A DNA stretch of 64,000 nucleotides from Lewinellaceae bacterium (GCA_020636075.1 JACJYO010000003.1:248001-312000), one strand, 5' to 3'. Shown: positions 1 through 8,756, numbered from the stretch's first letter. The notes: generated by a model not told the origin, from the sequence alone. Translations and numbers: made by a program.

Positions 1-282
1 GCCGCCGCCTTGCAGGAAATGCAAACGGTATACATCGGCGACGAGGCCGAAAATGAATTTTACGGGGTTTCACTGCGGAAGGAATTCTTCGGAAAAAACC
101 GCCAGTGGATTGGGTACGGGCACCGCGGCCGCGACCTGGCCTATTCCGCCGATCTGTATTATTTCCCGGCTCAGGACATTACCGTGGCGCTGATTGTTAA
201 TTACGGAACCGATGCAAAAAGCGATTTGCGTGAACTGTTTTTTGAATTCAGAGAAAACCTGTTTGACGCAATTTTGAATTGA
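1..282 (+). CDS. C-terminal end of a serine hydrolase (beta-lactamase/PBP-like), partial
   Basis: The reading frame is open from the first base, so this is the 3' end of a gene that begins outside the window. The visible 93 codons contain GHRGRDLAYSADLYYFP, which resembles the HxG box and following strand of class C beta-lactamase/penicillin-binding-like serine hydrolases (family signature GHGG...GY.S). The tail predicts a final amphipathic helix. The catalytic SxxK and YxN motifs would lie upstream and cannot be checked. It converges on the GMC oxidoreductase with a 12-base gap. Substrate is unknown. Confidence 0.6.
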   Translation, partial: AAALQEMQTVYIGDEAENEFYGVSLRKEFFGKNRQWIGYGHRGRDLAYSADLYYFPAQDITVALIVNYGTDAKSDLRELFFEFRENLFDAILN

Positions 283-294
283 AAACCCAAAAGA

Positions 295-1884
295 TTAGTC
301 AGCCGAATATTCCGTTTCACCCTGTTTCAACGGCAGTGCCTGCATGGCTCGTTCCGTGATCGACGTGATCGTCAGCGCCGGATTTACCCCGGGGTTTGCC
401 GAGATCATAGAGCCGTCGCAAACCAGCATGTTTTCGTAGCCAAACACGTGGTTTTGGCTGTCGATTACGCCATCTGCCGCCGTAGCACCCATAACCGCCC
501 CGCCCAGGATATGCGCTGTGCCGGGGATGCCTGCCACCGGAGTCAGGAAAAAAGCCGTCGCTTTTCCCCGCACAATTTTTTCAAATTTCCGGGCCAACTC
601 CGTGGCGCGGGGAATGAAGGCTGTGGGTTTGTCCGTCCCGACGATGTGCGTGCGCAGGCCGCCCCAACGGCTGCGGACAAAGGTGACTGTGCTGTCCAGC
701 GTTTGCATGAACAACAGGATGCTGCTGCTTTTCGCCCAGTCTTTCACCCACAGGTATTTCCAGTAGCTGCGCGGGTTCAGGGCCAGTTCGCGGATAATTT
801 TTAACAAGCGAACCAGCGTGTTTCGCCCTTCCACATAAGGCAACAGTGTGGGCCGCCAGGCGCCCGAACCGGGGCCATAACGACAAACTTCGAGGTGGCT
901 GTCGGGGTCGGTATGCAAGATGGAACCGATGGCCACACCTTTCGACATATCGGCTTGCCCGTCCAGTTGGGTGACCATGATCAGGCTTTCATTGTTGGTG
1001 CGGATATCCTGGCCGACCCGGTCGGACAAGCGCGGCAACGAAGTTTTTTTGAGTTTCAACAACAACCGCACGGTGCCCAGCACCCCTCCGGAAAACACAA
1101 CCCCTTTCGTGTGGAGGGTTTTGCGCTGCGCAAACAAGCCGGTAGACGATCGGAAGGTCACTGCATAGCCCGTGCTGCCGTCGGCATTGTCGAGCGGGCG
1201 CACGTCGGTAACCTGATGCTCGGCCAAAATTTCGGCGCCCTGTTGTTGCGCCAGGTGGAGGTAGTTTTTGTCGAGGGTGTTTTTCGAATTGTGCCGGCAA
1301 CCGGTCATGCAGCTGCCGCAAAAATGGCAGCCTGTGCGGTCGGGGCCTTTGCCGCCAAAGTACGGGTCGGGCACGGTCACGCCGGGTTCGCCGAAGTACA
1401 CCGCCACATTGGTCGGTGCAAAATGCGCCTCCTGGCCGATCTCCCGGGCAAGCGTTTGCAGGGCCCTGTCGTTGTCGAACAACTTCGGGTTTTGTGCGGC
1501 GCCGAGCATGCGGCGGGCAGTATCGTAGTGGGGCGCCAGTTCGGACTGCCAGTCGGCCAGGCCCTTCCAGCTGCCGGAGTTAAAAAACGCGGGCTTAGGC
1601 ACCGGCAAGGTGTTCGCATACACCAGCGAACCGCCGCCAACCCCCGTACCGGAAATAAAGGCCACATGCCGGAAAATGCTGATATTCATAATGCCAAACC
1701 AGCGCAGGAACGGCAGCCACAGCCATTTGGACAACTGCCAGTTGGTGCGGGCAAAGTCGCCGGCCCGGTACCATTTCCCTTTTTCAATGACAAGCACCTT
1801 GTACCCTTTTTCTGCCAGGCGCAGGGCGCTGACCGAGCCGCCGAAGCCGGAACCGATGATGATGTAGTCGTAGTGGTGTTGCAT
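295..1884 (-). CDS. GMC-family FAD-dependent oxidoreductase (cholesterol-oxidase-like)
   Basis: A 529-residue flavoprotein. The start chosen is the ATG at 1884 (MQHHYDYIIIGSGFGGS), because the Rossmann FAD motif GSGFGGS begins about ten residues later; the open frame extends further upstream to 2067 but overlaps the next gene and carries no domain. Further marks are a cysteine-rich segment GCHFCGSCMTGCRHNSKNTL in mid-protein and a C-terminal stretch GVIDSQNHVFGYENMLVCDG followed by NPGVNPALTI, both typical of bacterial cholesterol-oxidase-like GMC enzymes. Such enzymes oxidise an alcohol group using FAD. The actual substrate cannot be told. No signal peptide is visible, so it is probably cytoplasmic. 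It lies head-to-tail downstream of a minus-strand secreted-protein gene. Confidence 0.85.
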   Translation of the reverse strand: MQHHYDYIIIGSGFGGSVSALRLAEKGYKVLVIEKGKWYRAGDFARTNWQLSKWLWLPFLRWFGIMNISIFRHVAFISGTGVGGGSLVYANTLPVPKPAFFNSGSWKGLADWQSELAPHYDTARRMLGAAQNPKLFDNDRALQTLAREIGQEAHFAPTNVAVYFGEPGVTVPDPYFGGKGPDRTGCHFCGSCMTGCRHNSKNTLDKNYLHLAQQQGAEILAEHQVTDVRPLDNADGSTGYAVTFRSSTGLFAQRKTLHTKGVVFSGGVLGTVRLLLKLKKTSLPRLSDRVGQDIRTNNESLIMVTQLDGQADMSKGVAIGSILHTDPDSHLEVCRYGPGSGAWRPTLLPYVEGRNTLVRLLKIIRELALNPRSYWKYLWVKDWAKSSSILLFMQTLDSTVTFVRSRWGGLRTHIVGTDKPTAFIPRATELARKFEKIVRGKATAFFLTPVAGIPGTAHILGGAVMGATAADGVIDSQNHVFGYENMLVCDGSMISANPGVNPALTITSITERAMQALPLKQGETEYSAD

Positions 1885-1918
1885 AGCGAATGTGTTTACC
1901 GGACAGCGCGAAAATAAA

Positions 1919-2377
1919 CTATCGGCTTGCTTTAATGGCGCTGATTGTCGCCGTTTCCGGTAAAACAGGTGCCCGGAGCCGTGCGGTCCACACCCGGTTT
2001 GGGTTTCGGCTGAACATCCGCGCATTGGAATCCAGGGAGATCCATTGTTGATGCGTGGATTGTACACCGCTTAGTTGAAACCAAACCATTTGCTTGCCCA
2101 GCTCATCGGGCACATCGGCAGCGCAAACAAAACCCTCGATTTTTGCACCGGCGGGAATGCCAAGTTCATGGCTGATACGGACTGATTCCACGACCGTAAA
2201 GTGTAAGCGATCACCTTCCTGCAATACGCCGGCGGACTCGTCACCCGGCGTATCGAGCTGAAATCGCAGGGAAATGCCTGCGGGTAGCAAATTTGCCGTT
2301 TCCGGAGCATGGTTTGGCAGTTGAGCAAAAAGCCCGCAGGCGATCGCCAAAAACAGTTGACAAAACAAGTAGCGCAT
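1919..2377 (-). CDS. Small secreted protein, LPAG-type family, paralogue 1
   Basis: 152 residues with a clear signal peptide (MRYLFCQLFLAIACGLFAQ). After it comes LLPAGISLRFQL, then GDRLHFTVVESVRI and GIPAGAKIEGFV. The same order (LPAGT.V.L, then a G..V.F.V strand, then a .AGA.A.G.V strand) occurs in four other proteins of this window, at 2390-2866, 3096-3701, 27585-28067 and 28134-28631, so it is the most divergent member of a local paralogous family. Function is not known to me. The pattern of alternating short beta strands suggests a small beta-sandwich or beta-barrel exported across the inner membrane. It starts 12 bases after the end of the next minus-strand gene, so the two probably form an operon. 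Confidence 0.7.
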   Translation of the reverse strand: MRYLFCQLFLAIACGLFAQLPNHAPETANLLPAGISLRFQLDTPGDESAGVLQEGDRLHFTVVESVRISHELGIPAGAKIEGFVCAADVPDELGKQMVWFQLSGVQSTHQQWISLDSNARMFSRNPNRVWTARLRAPVLPETATISAIKASR

Positions 2378-2389
2378 AACCCGGGGATT

Positions 2390-2866
2390 TTAAGGAAGGT
2401 AAATCGTTTCGTTGTTCATCAGCGATGCCGTCATGGTTTGCCCCGGCTCGACGTACATGCTTTCTCCGGGGAACAGACCGGTAAACGTCTGTTCGTTTCC
2501 GTGTAAGGCAACCAAACGTCCGTCTATCGTTTGCACGGCAGTAACTTCGAGCGCAAGCGACTCCGGAAAATTGTAGGTATTTTTCCGGATGCTTTTAACG
2601 CGCCCAATCGCAAGCGCGCCGGTGCTGATAACAACCTGACCATCTACGACTACATTGGCACGGACCCGAAAAAGCACCTGTTTCCCAATGGTGGCCCGTT
2701 CGGACGCGGTGCGCTCGGCGGTTTCTAAAAGCACCAGCGTACCGGTGGGTAAAGTGATACATTTGGGGGGCTGGTGGTTGTGGATTGGTGTGTTTGCAAA
2801 AACCTGCGGGTTGCGGATGGCAACAAGGCAAAGTACATTTAGCCAAATGATCAGGACACGTTTCAT
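2390..2866 (-). CDS. Small secreted protein, LPAG-type family, paralogue 2
   Basis: 158 residues from the ATG at 2866 (MKRVLIIWLNVLCLVAI, a signal peptide); the frame is open back to 3022 but that part runs through an intergenic hairpin and is unlikely to be coding. The mature part has LPTGTLVLLETAERTASERA, then IGKQVLFRVRANVVVDGQVV, then TGALAIGRVKSI and an AVQTIDGRLVALHGNEQT segment. These segments align closely with the protein at 28134-28631 (LPAGTLVLLETAES, TGAIALGRVKAL, ALNGNEQT), showing that the two loci, 25 kb apart, share a recent common ancestor. Function is unknown; export is likely. It sits divergently from another member at 3096-3701. Confidence 0.72.
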   Translation of the reverse strand: MKRVLIIWLNVLCLVAIRNPQVFANTPIHNHQPPKCITLPTGTLVLLETAERTASERATIGKQVLFRVRANVVVDGQVVISTGALAIGRVKSIRKNTYNFPESLALEVTAVQTIDGRLVALHGNEQTFTGLFPGESMYVEPGQTMTASLMNNETIYLP

Positions 2867-2973
2867 GTTCAATAAAAATTTTAAGGTGAAAAAACAGCGA
2901 ATTGACATGAGTAGGTGGATTGACAATAGCTCCGGTACCCACTGGTGGCAGGATAAATTGTTTTTCCCGCGGT

Positions 2974-3006
2974 AGTGTCGGCGTGACTCGCAGTCACGCC
3001 GACACT
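2974..3006. repeat. Perfect 15-bp hairpin with GACT-cgc-AGTC core
   Basis: Arms 2974-2988 and 2992-3006 are perfectly complementary with a 3-base loop (cgc). It lies between divergent genes. The central GACTnnnAGTC is shared with hairpins at 33979, 47235, 50149 and 50191, whereas the outer arm sequence (GTGTCGGCGT) is unique to this copy. No T-run follows, so it does not look like an intrinsic terminator. Confidence 0.85.
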
Positions 3007-3095
3007 TGCCTTCAAGGAACATGCGTTTTTTTTACCGGGTACTTAAACACTATTTTTTCCACAAATACCTAGATAACCGCCTGGCCGGTTGCTTT

Positions 3096-3701
3096 ATGAG
3101 AACAATTACACTTATACATTGTCGCCTTTTTGTACAAATCCTGGTGCTGCTCTTGCCGGCTACTATTCAGGCAAGTCTGGCAATTCCACTGCCGATACAT
3201 ACCGACTCCAGTATTCTGCTTCCCCGGGGCACGCCCGTCAGCCTGGAATTACTGGAACCCGCCAGTTCGAATAACCTGCAAGTGGGCAATGTCGTCGAAT
3301 TGAGCGTGTATGTGCCGGTGACCGTGGGCGATCTGACGCTGATAAAACCCAATGTTTACGCCGAAGGCGAAGTGGTACGCGTGCGCAAGGCCGGTATTTT
3401 TGGCCGGCCCGGATCGGTGACCCTCCAGGCAGTTAGCGTCAAAGCGACGGATGGCCAAAGCATTCCGCTGGAAAGTATCGAGTTGACGCAAACGGGGAAA
3501 GACCGCCGGGCACTGGCCTGGGCGGGCAGCCTGATCCTGCCTGCTGTTGGCGTGTTCCTGGCGGCAACAAATCCCGTAGCGGCGGCTTTTACGCTGCCGG
3601 CGCTGGGGTTCGGCCTTTTGATCAAGGGAAAGGACGTCCAAATACCGGCTAAAACCAAAGTGCGCGCATTTGTCAAACGCGATGTTTTGATCCGGCTTTA
3701 A
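3096..3701 (+). CDS. Secreted/membrane protein, LPAG-type family, paralogue 3
   Basis: 201 residues from the ATG at 3096 (MRTITLIHCRLFVQILVLLL, signal peptide); the frame is open from 3006 but the signal peptide decides the start. The exported part has LLPRGTPVSLELLEPASSNN, then GNVVELSVYVPVTVG, and VRVRKAGIFGRPGSVTLQ, matching the order of motifs in the other family members. Unlike them it continues into a hydrophobic segment (WAGSLILPAVGVFLAATNPV and a following AAFTLPALGFGLL stretch), so it may be membrane-attached at the C-terminus. It reads divergently from paralogues 1 and 2 and ends 36 bases before the caspase gene. Function unknown. Confidence 0.72.
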   Translation: MRTITLIHCRLFVQILVLLLPATIQASLAIPLPIHTDSSILLPRGTPVSLELLEPASSNNLQVGNVVELSVYVPVTVGDLTLIKPNVYAEGEVVRVRKAGIFGRPGSVTLQAVSVKATDGQSIPLESIELTQTGKDRRALAWAGSLILPAVGVFLAATNPVAAAFTLPALGFGLLIKGKDVQIPAKTKVRAFVKRDVLIRL

Positions 3702-3737
3702 GCCGGCTTCCAAACACTTCATTTTTATATTTGCTTT

Positions 3738-6473
3738 ATGAAAAAGCATGTGCTGCTCATCCTATTTGGGGGATTCTGGTTGTGCGGAATTGCCCAGCCT
3801 GCCGACACGACCATTGCTGTCTTGTGGGATTCCATTTACCATGCCGACCGCGCGGAAGTGGTCAACGATGTGATCATACTCCCCAGCCGGAATATTGTGG
3901 TGGTCGGTTCTGCGCTCGACGCTGGAAATAACCGCGACGGGTTGTTTATCCTGCTCGACACCAGCGGCCGGGTGTTGATTCGGAAATACATCGGAAAGGC
4001 CTTGCGCGACGATGTTTTTTGGGGCGCTGCCGAAGCCGAAGACGGTACGTTTTATCTCGTCGGACATGTATATGCCGGCCCGGAATTCGGCAATCAGGCC
4101 TGGATCGTCCGGCTAAATGATGCCGGGGAGGAAATTCCCATGCCGGAAAATTATTTCGGCGGCCAGGGTGACGACCGGTTTTTAAAAATCGTCTGGACCA
4201 ATTCGAATCGCGGGTTGATCGCCGCAACGAAAGCGGCATCGCCACCCGGCTACCTCCCCTTGTATCAGGTAAACGGCAATACCGTCACCGAAATGGCTTC
4301 GCTGGGCGATGGCATGGTGGAAGACATGGTGGTCATGGAAAAAAATCCGGCAAGCAGCGGTGTTTGGCTGGCCGGCAATGCGCGAAAATCGGACATAACC
4401 CGAAAAGGCGATGTCTGGATATGTAAGGTAGACGACCGGGGAGCGCCGCTGATCACCGACAAACTTTCGGGGCGCTACTACAAACGCCTGCGGGGCGGCT
4501 CGGGCGACTTTTCCGGGCACCTGCGCTTGGCCGGCGAAGTGTATGGCTCTATTACCGGGGATAGCGACGGCTGGATCGGAGAGTACGTTCCCGGGCAAAA
4601 AAAGCAGGAAAAACCGGATTACTTCGGGGAAGACTACAACGACTACGCCAACTTCCTGTACCTGACCCCGTTGGAAGACAAATGGGTGGTGATGAGCAAT
4701 CCGAGCACCCAGGGGGTATCGGTCATGGTGTACAAAGGCGGCAATTTGAAGGAACGCGCCATTTTTGACATTTCAAGGCAATCCCGCTTTGATCTGGTAA
4801 AATTGCTTCAAAAGAAAATAAACACCTACCTGCTGGTTGGCACCGGCTTCGATGCTTCCCGGAAATCCGAGGCCATCCGGATAACCAGCATTTATGACAA
4901 AGAAACGTTCAGCTGGCGCGGCAGGCCGGTCATTGAAGTGTCCGACATCCAATTTTCCGACGACAGCGGCAACCAAACACTGGAAGCAGATGAATACGGC
5001 GCGGTGCGCTTTCGGCTGAAAAACACCGGGAGCGTCCCACTCCAGGAGGGGGTGATCCGCGCAGAATTGATCCAAAAAGTAAACGGGTTAACCGTTAAAA
5101 GGCCCTACCAGGTCATCCCGTTTTTACCGGCAGGCGGCGAAAAAATATGCGCGGTATCGGTCTATGGGGAGAAAGACCTGGACAAGGGGACGGCAACCCT
5201 GCGCATCACCGTGGAGTCGTCCAGCATGGAACCCAAATCGTACACCGCCGAAGTGCCTTGCCGGACGCAGAAAACGCCCGCGCCCGACGGCGTAACGATC
5301 AATTATGTCACCCCCCGCCTGGTCAATCAGAGCGGTAGCAATGTCCGCGAGTTTGAAGCGACCGACAAAATGTACCCCGTGGAAACCACCATAAACACCT
5401 CGAATGGCCAGGCCAGGGTGACCAATGCCCGGATATTTGTCAACCGGACACCGCTAAACGACCAGAAGGCCCAGCCCCAGTTGTCCGACCCGATTGCCCA
5501 CGCCGATCAACGCCGGTTTACGTATTACTTCAAATCGCAGGTGCCGCTGGAAGAGGGCCGGAACGTTATTTATATCGAATTTGACGGCTATCAGTCCGAC
5601 TCCATCGTTGTCTATTTTGCGCCCAAACTGCCCAACCTCCATGTGCTGGCGATCGGTGTTCCGGCAGATGACCTGAAATACACCACCAAGGATGCCCGGG
5701 ATTTTGCGGAAGCCATTAGCGCTCAAAACGGGCTCGGGCTGTTCAACCGGATCAATGTTCAGGTGTACGCCAATTACGATTCAACCACCAACAACGCCCT
5801 GTCTATTGCCTTTCAATCGCTGCGCGACGCGGCGTTTAACGGGCAGATAAAACCAAACGACTTCATCGTGGTGTTTTTGTCGAGCCACGGCGACAGGGGC
5901 AAAGACGGGCGGTTTTACCTGCAATCTTCGGGCTGTAACCCCAAGTACGAATCGACGATGTTCGACTATGAGTACTACATTTCCCGGTACCTGAATCCGA
6001 TCAATTGCAAGCACAAAATCCTCTTTGTCGACGCCTGCCACAGTGGTGCGGCGCGTGGCCAGGATCCGAACAACCCGGAAGGCGGTTCCAAGGGGCCCGG
6101 TCAGCAGGAATTGGCCAAGGCCTTGTTCCAGGCAAATACGGCTGCTGAGGGAATGGCAATTTTCACTTCCTGCTCCTCCAACGAACTGTCTTACGAGCAC
6201 AGCAGCTGGCAAAACGGCGCATTTACCGAGGCTTTGCTGGAAGCGTTTACCGAGGGTAAAGCATTCGGCATCGACCAGGGTTCGTGGTTGAAAACCGAGG
6301 GGCAGTACACGCCGGAGCCCGACGATATTATTACCATCGATGAATTAAAAGCCTTTTTGGAAACCCGTGTGCCGGCCCTGGTGCAGGAAAAATTCAACCC
6401 GAATTTCACCCAGCACCCCGAGATCAAAGTGGACGCGCAAAAAATGAACCTGTCTTTCATCATCCTCAAATGA
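3738..6473 (+). CDS. Secreted caspase-family (C14-like) protease with N-terminal propeller-like region
   Basis: 911 residues. Signal peptide MKKHVLLILFGGFWLCGIAQ, then about 370 residues rich in short strands (repeating W/Y...V..G...S/D...DG patterns) that look like a beta-propeller, then an Ig/CARDB-like stretch (about 400-500: EYGAVRFRLKNTGSVPLQEG), another beta region, and a caspase-like domain at about 630-890. The catalytic pair is visible: His717 in FLSSHGDRG and Cys767 in VDACHSG. Peptidases of this fold cut after a basic or acidic residue, but specificity cannot be read here. No clear T9SS C-terminal sorting domain is seen. The PorP/SprF gene overlaps the stop codon by four bases, so export or surface anchoring together with that protein is likely. 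A TATATTTG box lies at 3726-3733, only five bases before the ATG; it may be coincidental or mark a leaderless transcript. Confidence 0.85.
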   Translation: MKKHVLLILFGGFWLCGIAQPADTTIAVLWDSIYHADRAEVVNDVIILPSRNIVVVGSALDAGNNRDGLFILLDTSGRVLIRKYIGKALRDDVFWGAAEAEDGTFYLVGHVYAGPEFGNQAWIVRLNDAGEEIPMPENYFGGQGDDRFLKIVWTNSNRGLIAATKAASPPGYLPLYQVNGNTVTEMASLGDGMVEDMVVMEKNPASSGVWLAGNARKSDITRKGDVWICKVDDRGAPLITDKLSGRYYKRLRGGSGDFSGHLRLAGEVYGSITGDSDGWIGEYVPGQKKQEKPDYFGEDYNDYANFLYLTPLEDKWVVMSNPSTQGVSVMVYKGGNLKERAIFDISRQSRFDLVKLLQKKINTYLLVGTGFDASRKSEAIRITSIYDKETFSWRGRPVIEVSDIQFSDDSGNQTLEADEYGAVRFRLKNTGSVPLQEGVIRAELIQKVNGLTVKRPYQVIPFLPAGGEKICAVSVYGEKDLDKGTATLRITVESSSMEPKSYTAEVPCRTQKTPAPDGVTINYVTPRLVNQSGSNVREFEATDKMYPVETTINTSNGQARVTNARIFVNRTPLNDQKAQPQLSDPIAHADQRRFTYYFKSQVPLEEGRNVIYIEFDGYQSDSIVVYFAPKLPNLHVLAIGVPADDLKYTTKDARDFAEAISAQNGLGLFNRINVQVYANYDSTTNNALSIAFQSLRDAAFNGQIKPNDFIVVFLSSHGDRGKDGRFYLQSSGCNPKYESTMFDYEYYISRYLNPINCKHKILFVDACHSGAARGQDPNNPEGGSKGPGQQELAKALFQANTAAEGMAIFTSCSSNELSYEHSSWQNGAFTEALLEAFTEGKAFGIDQGSWLKTEGQYTPEPDDIITIDELKAFLETRVPALVQEKFNPNFTQHPEIKVDAQKMNLSFIILK

Positions 6474-7504
6474 ATCCAATCATGAAAACCCGCCTTACCT
6501 GTTGCCTGTTCCTGTTCATCCTGTTTTCCGCTTCCGGGTCGGCCCAGCAAACGCCCTATGCGAGTTTCTACCGCGCCAACTGGCAAATGGTTAATCCAGC
6601 TGCCATAGACCGCTCGTACTACCTGAGCCGGCACCACAATACGCTGGTCTTCAACTCTGCTTTTCGCCAGCAATGGATCGGCGTGGACGGCGCCCCGCGC
6701 ACGTACTTTGCCTCGGTCGAATGGTGTCCGGAACAGGAATCCAAATATGTGCCCGGCATGAAACTGGGCGGTACGCTTATCCGCGACCGGACCGACGCCA
6801 TCAGCACCACCTCCTTTTTGGCCAACTACGGCTACTTTTTCCACCTGGGGCGCAGCCAGGGCCACGTCTTGCACCTGGGGCTCAGTGGCCGGATCAACCA
6901 ATACCATATCGACGCGGAAGCGCTCCGCCTGAAAGACAATAACGACCCCGTGTACCAGGGCATTCAAGCCCAACCCAACTACCTCTACGGCGACGTAGCA
7001 CTGGGCATGCTGTACCGGGTCGGCCAATATTTTTATGCCGGCCTGTCTATCCCCTCGGCCTTGAAGGTGAACATGTCCCGGCAATCGGACAGCCTGAACA
7101 TCGCCAGGGAAATCCGCCGCCACTATTTTGCGATGACGGGCGGTTATATTCCCTTCGGCCCGGAGGATCCCACCGACCGCGACAAACTGCTGTACACCTT
7201 TGAGCCGTCGTTCTGGATGCGGTATGTGCCAGGTGTGGAATACAGCACGCTCTTCAATGGCGCGCCCTTCAGTTTCGACGCCAACTTGCGGGTGCATTAC
7301 CGGAACCAGTTCTGGGTGGGCGTCGGCTATGGCTCCAACCACAATGCCCAGGTTGAAACAGGCTTCACCGTGCGCTGGAACGACCACCCCAACGATGTCG
7401 GCACCCGCCTGCAGGCCGGACTGGCCTATAGTTTTCCTGCCGGGAATAAGCTGCTGGCAATCGGGCATTCTTTTGAACTGACGCTTTCTTATTGGGGTTT
7501 GTAA
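6470..7504 (+). CDS. PorP/SprF family T9SS-associated outer-membrane protein
   Basis: 344 residues. The ATG at 6470 overlaps the stop of the caspase gene (ATGA); an alternative ATG at 6482 gives the signal peptide MKTRLTCCLFLFILFSASGS directly. The mature protein starts with YASFYRANWQMVNPAA, followed by FRQQWIGVDGAPRTYFASVE and GGTLIRDRTDAIS, the typical opening of PorP/SprF proteins. The rest alternates amphipathic strands and ends in an aromatic residue pattern typical of outer-membrane barrels. In this family, members work with the type IX secretion system and are often encoded next to the cargo they help bring to the surface. The translational coupling therefore makes the caspase protein its likely cargo or partner, which is inference. 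Confidence 0.88.
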   Translation: MNPIMKTRLTCCLFLFILFSASGSAQQTPYASFYRANWQMVNPAAIDRSYYLSRHHNTLVFNSAFRQQWIGVDGAPRTYFASVEWCPEQESKYVPGMKLGGTLIRDRTDAISTTSFLANYGYFFHLGRSQGHVLHLGLSGRINQYHIDAEALRLKDNNDPVYQGIQAQPNYLYGDVALGMLYRVGQYFYAGLSIPSALKVNMSRQSDSLNIAREIRRHYFAMTGGYIPFGPEDPTDRDKLLYTFEPSFWMRYVPGVEYSTLFNGAPFSFDANLRVHYRNQFWVGVGYGSNHNAQVETGFTVRWNDHPNDVGTRLQAGLAYSFPAGNKLLAIGHSFELTLSYWGL

Positions 7505-7541
7505 TTTTCGGGTTGATTTTGCACCACGGAGGCATGGAGGG

Positions 7542-7605
7542 CATAGCCATCAACTAAATACCACAGTGTTTAAAGTAACAAAGTAGTATTTAGTTGATGG
7601 CTATG
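7542..7605. repeat. 19-bp perfect inverted repeat (catagccatcaactaaata)
   Basis: Arms 7542-7560 and 7587-7605 are perfectly complementary around a 26-base spacer. Related sequence (GGCATAGCTATCAACTTAAG and its complement) recurs near 40616 and 57075. It occupies the gap between the PorP/SprF gene and the toxin-antitoxin operon and may be a small non-autonomous element or a bidirectional stem-loop. Confidence 0.75.
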
Positions 7606-7675
7606 GGGGATGGGGTTTGCCCTTCTGGAGGGCTGGGGTAGGTAGTTCTAAGTCTCCAGCCTTATACCAACCGAA

Positions 7676-7717
7676 TTTCGTTTATTTTGCCTATTTCGTT
7701 TATTTCGATTATTTTTG
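7676..7717 (+). promoter_or_regulatory. Promoter with tandem 18-bp operator-like repeats upstream of the toxin-antitoxin pair
   Basis: Two tandem 18-base repeats (TTTCGTTTATTT.G..TA) occupy 7676-7693 and 7694-7711. They overlap a good match to the Bacteroidota promoter: TTTG at 7686-7689, 20 bases, then TATTTTTG at 7710-7717 (consensus TAnnTTTG). Tandem sites over the promoter fit autorepression by the HTH antitoxin that follows 30 bases downstream; the binding itself is inferred. Confidence 0.55.
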
Positions 7718-7747
7718 TACTCGATTTAAAACGTAACGGCATCATCC

Positions 7748-8203
7748 ATGGACTCGACAATTGATTTAGCAAAACCCTCCAAAGCGGAACAGAAGGTGGC
7801 GATGGAATCTTACGAAGCGCTTGCGGAGGTTCTTGAAAGGCTGCATACGGAGAACCCTGAAATTGAAATTGAGGAAACAAAGGAAAAGATCAGGGTCCCG
7901 GTGAAGTTCTTGAAGTTGCTTGCCCAAATTTTAAAGGAAACCAGCCAGGGCAGGCCAATTTCCATTGTTCCCATTGCAACCGAAATGACCACACAAGCTG
8001 CTGCTGATTTGCTTGGTTGTTCCCGCCCGCATTTAGTGAAACTGCTTGAAGCGGGCGAAATTAACCATGTGAAAATAGGAAAGCACCGGCGTGTAAAATT
8101 TGAAGATGTCCTTGCCTACAAGAAGCGAATGAAAGAACAGCAGCAGGAATTATTGATAAAAATTATGAACGCCGACGAAGAATCCGGATTGTATGATACA
8201 TAG
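7748..8203 (+). CDS. Excisionase-type HTH antitoxin
   Basis: 151 residues, no signal peptide. The N-terminal 75 residues are charged and helical. The second half carries an excisionase/MerR-like helix-turn-helix, MTTQAAADLLGCSRPHLVKL followed by LEAGEINHVKIGKHRRVKFE, ending with a helical tail. This layout (N-terminal helices plus a C-terminal Xis-like HTH) is the known antitoxin type paired with PIN-domain toxins. It overlaps the downstream PIN gene by 11 bases, so translation is coupled. It probably binds the tandem repeats in its own promoter and neutralises the PIN nuclease. Confidence 0.82.
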   Translation: MDSTIDLAKPSKAEQKVAMESYEALAEVLERLHTENPEIEIEETKEKIRVPVKFLKLLAQILKETSQGRPISIVPIATEMTTQAAADLLGCSRPHLVKLLEAGEINHVKIGKHRRVKFEDVLAYKKRMKEQQQELLIKIMNADEESGLYDT

Positions 8204-8756
8204 CGTGCGATTCACCTGTGTGCTTGACACAAATGTTATGCTGCCTATTGAAGTCCGCGACTTACTTTTTTGGTTTGCCCATGATGACTTGTACACGCCA
8301 AAATGGAGCAAGCATATTTTTGATGAATGGGAAGATGTAATGCGCAGAAAAAATGTGCCTGAAACAGAAATAAGGAAACGAATTGGGTGGGCAAATCAGG
8401 CATTTCCGGATGCCATGGTTGAAAATTATGAGGTCTTACTTGACGGGTTGAATCTACCCGACCCAAAAGACCGGCATGTTTTGGCAGCAGCCATTAAGAC
8501 CAGTGCGAATATTATTGTTACGAACAACTTAAAGGATTTTCCGGAAGCGTATATCGCAACCTATGGGCTCTCAGCCAAAAACGCGGACACCTTTTTAACT
8601 GAAACGATCGATTTAAATCCGGATGTGGCAGTAAACTCCTTTCGAAAGCTGGTACTCAACAGGCGGAATCCCAATTTGGATGAATTTGACGTCTTGGATC
8701 GCCTGCGAAAAAACGGGTTAGACGATACTGCAAATTATTTGCACGCATTGTTGTAA
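8193..8756 (+). CDS. PIN-domain RNase toxin
   Basis: 187 residues. The PIN acidic residues are visible: Asp12 in CVLDTNVML, Glu in HIFDEWEDV, Asp in LPDPKDRHVLAAA and the NNLKDFP segment near residue 112. PIN toxins are Mg-dependent RNases. The C-terminal 60 residues (SAKNADTFLTETIDLNP onward) match the extended tail of the subgroup that partners excisionase-type antitoxins. Start overlaps the antitoxin end. Together they form a type II toxin-antitoxin module placed at the edge of an AT-rich, eroded stretch, as expected for a horizontally mobile unit. Confidence 0.85.
   Translation: MIHSVRFTCVLDTNVMLPIEVRDLLFWFAHDDLYTPKWSKHIFDEWEDVMRRKNVPETEIRKRIGWANQAFPDAMVENYEVLLDGLNLPDPKDRHVLAAAIKTSANIIVTNNLKDFPEAYIATYGLSAKNADTFLTETIDLNPDVAVNSFRKLVLNRRNPNLDEFDVLDRLRKNGLDDTANYLHALL

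Noticed and set aside
895..1917. 340-codon open frame on the plus strand
   Set aside because: It is antisense to the GMC oxidoreductase, has no domain and reads as a GC-rich shadow.
6191..7468. 425-codon open frame on the minus strand
   Set aside because: Antisense to the caspase end and PorP/SprF gene; no recognisable domain or signal peptide.
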